This document shows positions 42,771-53,736 of a stretch of 64,000 bases of DNA, piece by piece. Under the pieces are notes generated by a model, which saw nothing but the letters and a program-made list of their open reading frames with translations, did not search any database and was not told where the DNA came from. The translations under genes and the position numbers were made by a program. The stretch is from Jaapia argillacea MUCL 33604 (lineage: Eukaryota; Basidiomycota; Agaricomycetes; Jaapiales; Jaapiaceae): the NCBI GenBank assembly GCA_000697665.1, contig KL197732.1:456013-520012 (forward strand), in the 5' to 3' direction. Within the stretch, counting starts at the first letter, position 1; each line of letters begins with the position of its first letter.

Positions 42771-45700
42771 ATGGACGCCCAACGACTCAGGCAGAAGTAT
42801 CGCCAGTTCCGCATTCTGGTGATGGGTAAGGCAAACGCGGGGAAAACAACGATTCTCCAAAAGGTCTGCAATACGACTGATAATCCAAAGATCTACGACT
42901 CCGCGGGTCAGGAGGTAAGTGGCGAATTGGCACTGCGAGTTGTACAGTAATCCCTGATCACACATCATCTGCCTGCTAGATTGACCTCTCAGCTGTTACA
43001 CCAAGCAGGGAGGTACGTAGTAGATGATTCGATTATTCGATCTGAGCAAATACCAGGCTACAGTGGGGTGAACACAACATCGAGAATGAAATAATATTTG
43101 AGGCCAATCCTGGATATATTTTTCATGATTCTCGTGGATTTGAATGTGGATCCACCAAGGAATTCAAAATTGTACAAGACTTTATTGAACAACGAGGGAT
43201 AGAGGGAGCCTCATGGAAACAGTTCCATGCTATTTGGTTAGTCATTGGTATTCTATCCAATGGGCCTGGCATTGATCAAACACATATAAAGGTATTGTCT
43301 CCCAACTGACAATGCCAGTCGTCTCTTGACTGGAGTGTGATCCTGGAGCAGGTGAGTATTAGTTGTTCTTAGGTGAAGAATTATAAATGAAAGCTTTGCA
43401 GTTCCGATGATTATGATATACACAAAGTTTGATGATTTTGTGCTCCAGACTCAGCAGTTCTTTATGAGTCAAGGAGAGCAGGAGGAAGATGCTTTTGAGA
43501 AGGCATCTTTACTTGCACCAAATCGATTCACTGAAGAATATGCAAAAGTTTTCAATAAAACAAGGTTTCCACCTTTAATGGATGTTCAACTTCAAGGAAA
43601 GAATTGTTTCTCTCTATATAGGATGTATCATTCACATACTATATAGATATGGACAAGCCAGATGCTAACTGTGACAAGTTGCTAGAGAAAACAGCAGATG
43701 CCCTCGGTGATGATACATTGAGACAGCTATTTGTATGTATTCAGAAGAATAATCTAGATTTATGTGGAAAATGGGGAGTTAAAAGGTGAGGAGCTTTCAG
43801 CATTATTAGTCTCAACTAATAAGAGATCCAGAGCTTGTGAGTTTGTATATAAAGGATATTGGGATCAAGAAGAGTTACTTTTTGAGAAATGGGTTGAAAG
43901 AGTATTATCTTGGTATCCATGGAGTGTCAGTACCTGATAAATTCTGGCCTCAGTTATCCAGGTAACTAATGTTCTCTGCTTCCTGAATTGCATTGACAGG
44001 GGGTAAGTGCTTTTGTCCAATTAGCCCTAGTCTCTTAGCAAGCTCATATTCTCCACTCCCTGGGTTGCATGAACAGGAAGTGAGTGCTTTGTCACTTTGG
44101 CCCCAGTCTCTCAGCCAGTTCATATTCTCTGCTCCCTGGGTCATATGGACAGGATGTGAGTACTTTGTCCACTTTGGCCCCAGTATCTTAGACAGCTCAT
44201 ATTTTCTGCTCCTTGGGTTTCATTAACAGTATGTGAGTAATTTATCCACTTTGGCATAGTATCTCAGCCAGCTCATGTTCTCTGCTCCCTGGGTTATATG
44301 GACAGGATGTGAGTGCTTTGTCCACTTTAGCCCCAGTCTCTCAGCCAACTCATGTTCACTTCCCTCTGGATTGCATGGATAGGGTGTGAGTACTTTATCC
44401 ACTTTGGCCCCAGTCTCTCAGCCAGCTGATTTTCTCTGTTCCCTGGGTTGTATGGACAGTTGGTGAGTGCCTTGTCACTTTGCCCCCAGTCTCTCAGCCA
44501 GTTTATATTCTCTGCTCCCTGGGTTATGTGGACAGAATGTGAGTGCTTTGTCCACTTTGGCTCTAGTCTCTCAGCCAGCTCATGTTCTCTACCCCCTGGG
44601 TTGTGTGGACAGTATGTAAGTGCTTTGTCCACTTTGGCCCAGTCGCTCAGCCAGCTCATTTTTTCTGCTCTCTGGGTTGCATGGACAGTTTGTGAGTGCA
44701 TTGTCTACTTTGGCCCTATTCTCTCAGCCAGCTCATGTTCCCTGCTTCCTGGGTTGTCTGGACAGCCTGTGAGTGCTTTGTCCACTTTGGCCCTAGTCTC
44801 TTAGCCCACTCATGTTCTCTGCTCCCTGGGTTGCATGAACAGCCTGTGAGTGCTTTGTCTACTTTTACCCCAGTCTCTCAGCCGGTTCATGTTCTCTGCT
44901 CCCTGGGTGGCATGGGTAGGATGTGGGTGCTTTGTCCACTTTGGCCCTAGTCTCTCAGCTAGCTTATGTTCTCTGCTTCCTGGATTGCATAAACAGTTTG
45001 TGAGTGCTTTGTCCACTTTGGCCCTGTCTCTTAGCCAGCTCATATTCTCTGCTTGCTAGGTTAATCCACAGGATGTAAGTGCATTGTCTACTACAGCCTA
45101 TCTTTCCTACCTAGCAACACTTCTGTCTTATCATTATACCAGTTTGTATGTAGTGGCATTTTTATCTATTTATCTATTGTTAATTATTTTGTTCAATACT
45201 TTGCTTATATGAGTAGAAAGTAAGTGGCTCAATACCTTCCCTTCTAGTCTTTGAATCTATGTTGACTTGACATGGTTTTACTTGGATAGAAACACCACTC
45301 CTCACTTCTACACAATTTCTGTGACTGGTTGCAAGCTCAGGTGTGCTGTTATATTACTACTTTTGTATCTTGATGTTAGAATTTTCTAGACCATTGAACT
45401 TTCAACTTATCAACAAGCAATCTATGCCATTGCTGGTATGTGCATTAACATATATAAGTTGCATATTTTACCTTCATCCAGTCACTACTATAATTGCAAA
45501 GCACTCCTTTCTTCATTCTGGAACCATAGCTTGGCACATAATGTTTCAGCAAATGTGGCATAATGCCAAGGCAGTAGATATTTTGAATGAGCTTTTGAAG
45601 GTTATCAAAAGTTTGGAGATAGATCCCAAGTCTTTTTGGGTAGATACAGAAGGGTGTGAGAGGGTCTTGCATTCTCTTATTAGTGATTATCAGCTTGGTA

Positions 45701-45783
45701 TGTGTTCAACTTTATTCATCCAGTTTCCCACTTTTAAACAAGTTTGCAGTACTGTAGAATTGATCAACTTCCTTTCCTTCTGA
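42771..45783 (+). pseudogene. Second GTPase copy with a 17-member microexon array, damaged
   Basis: Exons 42771-42914, 42980-43012 and 43064-43236 carry GKANAGKTT and DSRGFE. The next exon (from 43292) has lost 23 nt compared with the left-arm copy, which shifts the frame into TGA. The donor after the TKFD exon (near 43580) is changed from GGTGATG to ATGGATG, so that intron cannot be removed as in the partner. Downstream the gene keeps its layout: microexons 44000-45220, a 51-nt exon (45290-45340), a C-terminal exon homologous to 21494-21279 and a stop at 45783. An in-frame ATG at 42573 could add 66 residues. Expression of an altered form cannot be excluded. Confidence 0.65.
44000..45220 (+). 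repeat. Tandem intron/microexon array, 17 microexons
   Basis: Triplets lie at 44000, 44077, 44153, 44230, 44306, 44383, 44460, 44536, 44613, 44689, 44766, 44843, 44920, 44997, 45072, 45143 and 45218 (first base). Each is preceded by AG and followed by GT. Introns between them are 68-74 nt. In phase they spell GEDYDGLNYFPPDFDFK. Donors are GTGAGT or GTAAGT in most units (one GTGGGT, one GTATGT). The final TTT and AAA triplets are followed by introns not related to the repeat and are shared with the left-arm gene. Confidence 0.85.
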
Positions 45784-45830
45784 GATTCCACCTTGTATAA
45801 TGTACCTTGTGTCTCTACACTTCAGCCACC

Positions 45831-46430
45831 TCATTTTTACTCTCTCTCCCACCTTGCACCACCCCTTGAGCCAACCTAAGTATCTGACTTCAATTCACTA
45901 AGGAAGGCTTTCAGACAACTTTTACTGCTATTCACTCCTACAACCTACACCATTCTATAGGATCTCCAACAGGTATAATACAACAGAGTAGAGGTGTCTT
46001 ATTACTCCCAGATGGAAATTCATACTCTATCAACACACAACATACAATATTACAATTGCACTCCATAGCCTTCTGCATTCTCACTGAACCCAGAGCCCCA
46101 CCTCCTCCAGACCTACAAACAACCAATTCAACACACCCCCAAGCCTAACACCACCCATAGCCATCAACCTCTCCAACACCCATTCATCTTTAACATGAAC
46201 AGCAGATTCAGGAATATCCAACTTGGGGTAATCTGGATGTCAGGATCGTGGTACATTTAATGTGAGATTGAGCTCTGAAGGCCAGACAAGGTTGCAGTTG
46301 AGTTGATGGATGGGCTTTATTTATGTGTAGGGGCAAATAGTTGTATCATCTGTAGGATCCATAGTTGTATCTATACAAGGCTGTAATCCTATGATTGCCA
46401 CAATACCCTGGGTGAGACTTGACATGGAGC
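45831..46430. other. CpG-poor spacer, no gene seen
   Basis: No ORF above 62 codons and no repeat that I can match elsewhere in the window. Confidence 0.4.
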
Positions 46431-46439
46431 CAAACCATC

Positions 46440-47290
46440 CTATGCTTCAACTGCCATCATAGAACTTACCTTGGGTTGCTAGAGCAGAAGGTTCTATAGG
46501 GACCTCAGGACATGTGAGCCAATTGTCCACTTTGTCAAACCATTTACTGCCTTCACAAAGACCTTCCCAAAATACATGTCAAATCTATAGATCGTAGATG
46601 GCTCTGTAGAGGTTGCACTCCATAGAGAAAAGTGGGATGGGAGTGTTCAGGGGCATTGGAAGAGGAGGAGGGAGTCTCAAAGCAAGTGTAAATCTGTTTA
46701 TTGAGTGAGCAGCTGGAAGGATGAATGGGATAAGATGGATGTACTGGTGATATACCTGTTAAAAGAGACTTTGGCTCCATTCCCACCCCAAGGCCTACTG
46801 GTAAGGTGAAGAGACATGTGCATATCCCCAATGAAGTGGACCAGAAACCTGAGGGCTTCTTCTGCTCTGGCATTGTTACTCATACTCAACTCATTGTTCC
46901 TCTGCTATTCAACCCACTCAATCAAAATTCCTGTAACATTCCTAACCCCACCCAACACATTCTTGTTCTTCTTCCCATTCCAGCCCCCTTCTCCTGGGAA
47001 GACACAGGTATCACTTGGGTGGTTGTCCCACAGACCAATGTAATGAAGAGGTCCCAACCAGCTTGCATGTATCCTAATCTTGTCCACCCAAGCAGCAATG
47101 GAAGTGATGTGGAAGGAAGAGGATCAGTTGCTGGGGTATAAGATCAAGCAGATATATGTGAGGGTGGTGGGATAGAGGTGGACTTGAGCTATCGTTGCTA
47201 TTATTTCGTGGCCTGCTGCCCCCCATGCATAGATGCTGGGAAGTTGGACACTCAAGTCTAGCAAGGCAAGTGTGAGGGTAGGCCAGTGCA
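46440..47290 (-). pseudogene. S1/P1-type nuclease pseudogene
   Basis: The minus strand retains the order of a fungal S1/P1 nuclease (secreted, zinc-dependent, cuts single-stranded nucleic acids). A hydrophobic lead is followed by YAWGAAGHEIIATIAQ (about 47230-47185), where the Trp and His would be zinc ligands. Next come AAWVDKIR, PLHYIGLWDNHPSDTCVFPG (about 47060-46985), NVTG and LRFLVHFIGDMHMSLHL near 46850-46800, RGGNGAKVSFN-like residues, and a C-terminal WFDKVDNWLTCPEVP near 46540-46490. A TGA interrupts it near 47125 and further frame changes follow. CpG is almost absent. Introns would be needed between several pieces. Confidence 0.72.
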
Positions 47291-47609
47291 TCAGTTTCTT
47301 GCAGGTAATAATGGTGGTGGTGGTATGTGAGGTGGTGGTCTAGATCAAGGGACTTGAATATCAAGCTTGAAGAAAAAGAGCAAGCAACAAAGATAAAGAT
47401 GTCAGGTTGCATGGATGAGGAGTGTGTAGAAAGTCACTTAATCAGGTAACTTTCTTATAATTAAGTTTGCAATATTTCATGAACTGTGGCCTTCAAGCAA
47501 GAAATAGTTGTTCCATGTGAGAGCAAGTAACAATGTCAAGAGAAGTCAAGTCCTTATCTTATCTAATTGTAAAAGTTCAGCATTGAACTTGAAATGTTCC
47601 TGCTCATCC

Positions 47610-50600
47610 AACATTCAACATGACACCCTCCATAGTTCCCTGGACCAATTTCCCCCTGCCAACATTGTGTCCAACTCTTCACATCCAAATCTGCCGACTC
47701 TTCTCTCATTGTAGTACCACTGTCAGATCATTTGCCACATGCATGCCAGAAAGCCAACAATTTCCCCATTCTCATGCTGGTCAATGGCCTTGTCACCTTA
47801 GCATCAGTTGATGAGAGATGATTCCTTCTGATGACAATTTGGATGGTGTCACTTCATTCTAGTACCTCCCAAACTTCGAAGCATCATTCAAATACACTCT
47901 GGGCGATATTGATGGAGGATCAAGAAGTGACCAGCCATGTGCTGGCCAGATACTCAACATATGAGAGGAGGCTGCTGAGGTTGATGTAGATTCCACAGTG
48001 AACTGCTAGGTAAGCTTAATCTGACGATTTATCAGTTGAGACATTGATGGTATCAGATAATATATAACAAGAAGCCTTCTAGTCTCCTCAAACCACAAGG
48101 AGCTAAGCTTGCCCTACTCTCAACCTGGAGGTTTGTTAATGTTGGAGGTTGTTTCCTCCCATTCCTGTGGCTCGTGCAGCATCTATGCAAGTCTGAACAC
48201 CTCCATATATCGTATCTATTAATCCCTTTATCCCCTATCCAGATTACCTCCAGTTTGCACAACAAACTATACCCAATGTGGGGTACTCAGGGTTTGTGAG
48301 TTCTGAGTGAGGGGTAGTTGTTCGTCTTCAATGGAAATTGAAGCATGGGAGGGATCAGTGTTTTGGGATGCAGGGATGTGTAGGACAGACTTGGTAAGGT
48401 CCACAAGTGATTTGTCCAGTAAATGGAACACAAGGGGAAACTCAACTCAGCACAGCGATAGTGGAGGAGTAATCCCAAGAGGAGGGTGTGCTATGGCAAG
48501 TACTTGCACAGGTGTCCAGAACATCAGGAATCAGGTCGAACTCCTTGGAAACCTAAGGATACAATAAGATGAAACTAACTGTAAGACATGTGACGAAAGC
48601 AAACTAAAATGATAGGAAAATGAAGAAATCAAATCAAAATGGACTGAAACTAATACATCAGGATAGGAGCAAAAGGAAAACACTAATCAGAATGAAATAA
48701 GATTGGAATGAATCGAAAAGAAAGCATCAAGATAGAACGTGAAGGCCAGGAAATGTCAACACAAGTTGAAAGTAAGAAAAAAAACCGGAAATCCCAAAGA
48801 CAAAGAAGTCCGAAGCCAGAGACAGTTAGGTTCTGAGGGGACACTTAGAGAGTGACACAAGGACAAGCTTAGATTGAGAGCATGAGGGTAAACAACATCT
48901 GAGAGCGACTCAAGATGAGAGAGATCACGAAAGGTTGTTATTGGGAAAGTAGCAATGGACAGGTTTTTCTACCTAAGTACATGAGGTAGCTACAGAATAG
49001 GAAAGGATAAAGGAAAGGGTGAATTCGGTTCAACATGAGGGTGAATCAAGTGAAGGAGTGCGCAACGAAAGAGGGGGACAAGTCAGAAGTCAAGCAACTG
49101 AGGTAGAACATACTGAGTATCCTCGGAAGCGAGTGAAGTCCTAGCAGAGGTGTATCGGACTGAAAGGGGAAGTGCACAGAAGCCTCAGGAGGAGCAGGAT
49201 CTACAGTAGTCAATCTCGGAAACCTAAAGTGAGTATCTCCCTGATCGAGGACTTGGTCCAAGAGCACAGACATGAGGTGGAGAAGTCGATAAGCGATGGG
49301 TGTGGAGAGTGATGTAAGTGTTTTGTAATTCCCAGAGTATCAGATCATCAGAACATGTTGTGGCGGTGTATTGGGACTCGGATCATCGAGATAAGAAGCT
49401 TCCTGATAAGATTGTCGAGATTCCGGGGACGTGCAAGGTTGTAAGTCCAAGGTGGTGAAGGAGGAGTTCTGAGTCAAATTGGATGTTTCGGAGTCCTAGG
49501 AACGTTCGCATTGGGTGCATCGGAGTCGCATCGTCGGGTCAAATACGATCCTAATTTGATAACGTCAGAATTCCCGATACTGAATGACGTGGAGGCGAGA
49601 TGGTGAACAACTAGTCTTGAGTCGAATTCCGATGTTTCGGACTCCTAGGAACGCTTGCATCGGGTGCATCGGAGTCGTATCGTCGGGCCAAATACATTCC
49701 TAATCGTAGAACATCGGAAATCCCGATACTGAGTGATGTGGAGGCGAAATGGTGGACATCTGGTCTTGGGAGGAATCTTAGAGTTGGAGCAGATAGGAAA
49801 TTCCGACATTGTCCGGAATACGATCAATTCGTTAGGAGGATTGGGCGGGCCTTCTGAAGTTTGGATATTTCGGAGTTCGGAATGACGAGGGAGCAAATTA
49901 CTGAAAGTGGAGTTTCATTTGAGATGGGACTGAGTTCCATGTGGTTGTCAGGAGTGAGGGAATGGGATGTCAGGCCTGAAATCGTATGAAACTGGTAAGT
50001 TCAACTCGATCTGAAGAGAGGGGATGTCATATACTTGATTCGATGGAGTTACAGTCAAAATGGTATAATGGCGCAATTCTGTCAGTAGGCAGATTGGGTT
50101 CCCCACACCGACCTGCTCATTCTATTGAGAGGACTTGTCACCAGCTGCAGACAGGCTGTAGTCTCTGTGGAGTTGGCTTACAGAGCTGATTTGATTGCAA
50201 GCTGTGTTGACAGGTATGGGTACTTGGTTCATTCATGCTTGCTGACACTAACTCATCTTCATAAGCTTCAGAGTTGGGAACACATCAGCTTCAGCTTCAT
50301 GTGCTATGCATTTTATAATTCTTCAAGGCATCATCTGTCATTGCCCAGTAGCTCTCTCCATCTTTCCCTCCTCCATTCTGCAGACATTGCAGCTCAAAGT
50401 CTCCTCAGAATTTCCCCTCTCCCCAGGGGTCAAGACTTACAGCCTCCTCGTGGACACTCTGGGTGACTGCCATCATCATTAACTCACTACCTGTGCTCAT
50501 CCCTCTTAGTCACTTGAAAGTACAAATAGTGGGGTTTGTGTTATGACTCCATTCTGCATCCTCATCAGTCTTTGAACATGATATATGTGGTCTCGGCAGC

Positions 50601-50860
50601 TTGGACCATCCCTTCCTCAACACTCCTCATCACCCAGTGTGGCAGATATTGCCCTTTCATCTTGACCACAGGTCACATTGTCTCGAATTACATGCTCATG
50701 CAAAGTGTGCATAAGTCAATTCTCAATCAAACCTCTGGTCACTTGCAGCTTGGGGGAGTTTAGTGGACAGTCCTCAAACAAGTTGCTCCTTCGAGAACAG
50801 GTTTGCAAGTGGAAGTCCTTTGGTTTCTGACTGTGTAACTACACTATGCCTTCTGCTGCC
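47610..50860 (+). repeat. Family R, copy 4, CpG-depleted and split by a solo LTR
   Basis: 47610-48276 and 50108-50860 together align with copy 1 (about 30450-31250 and 31250-31930). The LTR at 48277-50107 interrupts it exactly where copy 1 reads CTATACCCAAGCTGCTCATT (near 31241-31260). Most CpGs of copies 1 and 2 are TpG or CpA here. Confidence 0.7.
48277..50107 (-). repeat. 1.83-kb solo LTR, minus orientation, 4-bp TSD
   Basis: Ends TGTGGGG / CCCCACA. CCAA (48273-48276) and CCGA (50108-50111) flank it, a 4-bp target duplication with one CpG transition, and the uninterrupted copy of the target near 31246 confirms the boundaries. It is the reverse complement of the LTR at 59875-61701. Confidence 0.85.
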
Positions 50861-51437
50861 CTAAGCTCATTGAGCCCCTTTTGACATCTTTGCAGTTCAG
50901 ACCTTTAAGTACAATGTTTCACCTCCACTCCCTGATGACATGACCTCCCACATTGACTGAACAGAAGTGTTGTCTCTCGTGGAACACACTGCAAGTGATG
51001 TATATTAGTTTGAATTGTCAACAGAACTTCATGGTCCCAAACAAGACTGAATGACAAAATATCTTCAAAGGTACCTGGTATGTTTACAGTGAAGTTCATA
51101 ACTATACAGAATCACAGAAAATTTCTTTTTGCCCCTTCACCAGGATACAGACCATGAGGCCAGACCAGAGGGGTCTCCCAACAATCAGAGTAAGACCTTT
51201 AGCACCAACTATTTGTTGGGGCTCTTGACTTGCTATCTGCTTTGGGCAACTGTGGCATGTCTCAAAATCCCTTGTAAATACTCCACTCTGAGTGCACATA
51301 AGCTAGGGGACTCCTGTGAGGGGTGCCATATATCTTCAACCAGTTCATTCAATACATCGTGGGTGGCATAAGATTTGAACTGCTGTAAGGAATCCAATTC
51401 CAGCATTCTTTGCTCTCTGATGTACAGCACCAGATGC
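50861..51437. other. Unassigned CpG-poor region
   Basis: The minus strand has ORFs of 64-65 codons (50905-51430), one containing CHSCPKQ, possibly relics of a mobile element. Not recognised. Confidence 0.35.
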
Positions 51438-51689
51438 TGTAGTAGAATTGCAATTATGCTAGCAAATGGCTAGGAGTGTATTGCAACAAATCCCAGCAAA
51501 TCTATTGCAATAAGTCCCAGGTCGACAGGCAGCAGCATAACTTGGCCAGCTAGGACCTGCTGGGACCTACTAGGACCATGTGGACCATGTGGACCTGACT
51601 CAGGGGATGTCCATATATAGCTAGCTACCTAAAATGGTAAATAGCTGAAAAAGCAGAATAAAAGAGTGGAATAAATCACTAAAAATCAG

Positions 51690-52080
51690 GGAAAAATCAG
51701 AATAAATTGCACTAGGGTAGGCAGAGGATTTGGTGCTGTTTGGCAGGTCGCATGACCTTCCCAAAATGGTAAAACCATCAATTGGACCTGGAAAAATGTG
51801 GGGGAAATTAGGAAAAATCAGAACACATTCCACTAGGGTGGGGGGTTGTCAGATCATATGACCATCCTAAATGGTAAAACCATCAATACAGGCCCAGGAA
51901 AATCAAGGGAAAATCGAGAAAAATCAGAATAAATTCTGCTAGGGTAGGGAGGGTAGTTGGGGGTGGTTGTCAGATCACATGACCATCCTAAATGGTAAAA
52001 CCATCAATATAGGCCCAGGAAAATGGGGGGAAAATCTAGAAAAATTGGAATAAATTCTTCATACAGCCTTACTAAAGGGA
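51690..52080. repeat. ~115-bp tandem repeat inside the TIR-1 arm
   Basis: About three to four imperfect units, each with GAAAAATCAGAATAAATT, CTAGGGTAG, CATGACC(A/T)TCC and AATGGTAAAACCATCAAT. The same units appear in reverse at 54390-54640 and in the copy at 63179. Confidence 0.75.
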
Positions 52081-52205
52081 AACCCAATGAGGGCAAAAAT
52101 CTGGAAAAATCTGGAAAACATTATTCTGATCTAGTAGTGGTTGCTATGGTAGTTGCTTATGTAAGCACCCATTTTTTTTAACTTATGACTTTATATATAT
52201 AAATA

Positions 52206-52677
52206 TGGTGTGGTTCACTTAGCCACCACCTACTTTGTATAGCTGCCAAATTGACCAAAGATTCAAAATTTTTTTTGTTGTGTACCTCTGAGAGCCTTTT
52301 GCATGATGTTTTTGGTATATTTTCACCCCAAATCTGCTCAAACCTTCCCTGTGAGCCTGCAACACCACAGGGAATGCACCTTTGTGGTTGCAGGAGGCAT
52401 TGAGGATGTTCCCTATGAGAAAATTTTGAGATTTTTGCCACACAAATTGGGTGAAAATACAGTCCAAATTTGGTTTAACAGATTGTTGATGACTGAAATG
52501 GATCCTGATGGTGGTTTGGAGCTGTTATTTGGCTGTGGTGAGACTGTCCTGTCACCCTCTGCCAATCTCTTCCCCCAATCAAAAGGAGTTGTTTGGCAAG
52601 ACCAAATAATATTCGCATTTTTGTTCAAATTTCCCAAGATTTTGTACAAAAGTAGCAGTGACTAAGTGAACTGCACA
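52206..52677. mobile_element. 472-bp MITE with TA target duplication, Tc1/mariner-pogo type
   Basis: The ends carry an imperfect ~20-bp inverted repeat (TGGTGTGGTTCACTTAGCCAC against TGTGCAGTTCACTTAGTCAC). TA flanks both sides (52204-52205 and 52678-52679). The opposite arm of the host element (near 54280-54310) shows the uninterrupted site CTAAATAGCTCAG. A 120-codon ORF (52303-52665) crosses it without known motifs. Confidence 0.8.
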
Positions 52678-52884
52678 TAGCTCAGACATCTTAGAGAATT
52701 CTGAAATAGTGGTACCTCTTTTGGTTGTTATGGAGACATTGTCACTTACTATATATGGTAGACATACATTTAAGATAGTCTATAATTCTAGAATTTGCTT
52801 GTTGCCCCACTATAGAGTACAGACATAAAAATTACTAAATTTGGAATTTTATGTAATATGGGTGTCAATGGATAGCCTGGAGGT

Positions 52885-53736
52885 NNNNNNNNNNNNNNNN
52901 NNNNNNNNNNNNNNNNNNNNNNNNNNNNNNNNNNNNNNNNNNNNNNNNNNNNNNNNNNNNNNNNNNNNNNNNNNNNNNNNNNNNNNNNNNNNNNNNNNNN
53001 NNNNNNNNNNNNNNNNNNNNNNNNNNNNNNNNNNNNNNNNNNNNNNNNNNNNNNNNNNNNNNNNNNNNNNNNNNNNNNNNNNNNNNNNNNNNNNNNNNNN
53101 NNNNNNNNNNNNNNNNNNNNNNNNNNNNNNNNNNNNNNNNNNNNNNNNNNNNNNNNNNNNNNNNNNNNNNNNNNNNNNNNNNNNNNNNNNNNNNNNNNNN
53201 NNNNNNNNNNNNNNNNNNNNNNNNNNNNNNNNNNNNNNNNNNNNNNNNNNNNNNNNNNNNNNNNNNNNNNNNNNNNNNNNNNNNNNNNNNNNNNNNNNNN
53301 NNNNNNNNNNNNNNNNNNNNNNNNNNNNNNNNNNNNNNNNNNNNNNNNNNNNNNNNNNNNNNNNNNNNNNNNNNNNNNNNNNNNNNNNNNNNNNNNNNNN
53401 NNNNNNNNNNNNNNNNNNNNNNNNNNNNNNNNNNNNNNNNNNNNNNNNNNNNNNNNNNNNNNNNNNNNNNNNNNNNNNNNNNNNNNNNNNNNNNNNNNNN
53501 NNNNNNNNNNNNNNNNNNNNNNNNNNNNNNNNNNNNNNNNNNNNNNNNNNNNNNNNNNNNNNNNNNNNNNNNNNNNNNNNNNNNNNNNNNNNNNNNNNNN
53601 NNNNNNNNNNNNNNNNNNNNNNNNNNNNNNNNNNNNNNNNNNNNNNNNNNNNNNNNNNNNNNNNNNNNNNNNNNNNNNNNNNNNNNNNNNNNNNNNNNNN
53701 NNNNNNNNNNNNNNNNNNNNNNNNNNNNNNNNNNNN
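52885..53736. other. Assembly gap (852 N)
   Basis: Unknown bases at the apex of the inverted repeat formed by element TIR-1, a structure that is hard to sequence and assemble. Confidence 1.

Larger units (their letters stand above)
42130..45830 (+). repeat. Right arm of the inverted gene duplication
   Basis: Reverse-complement match of 25430-21150. CpG is frequent up to about 43085 and then nearly absent (about ten in the next 2.7 kb). The same switch occurs at the equivalent place (about 24440) in the left arm. Confidence 0.8.
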
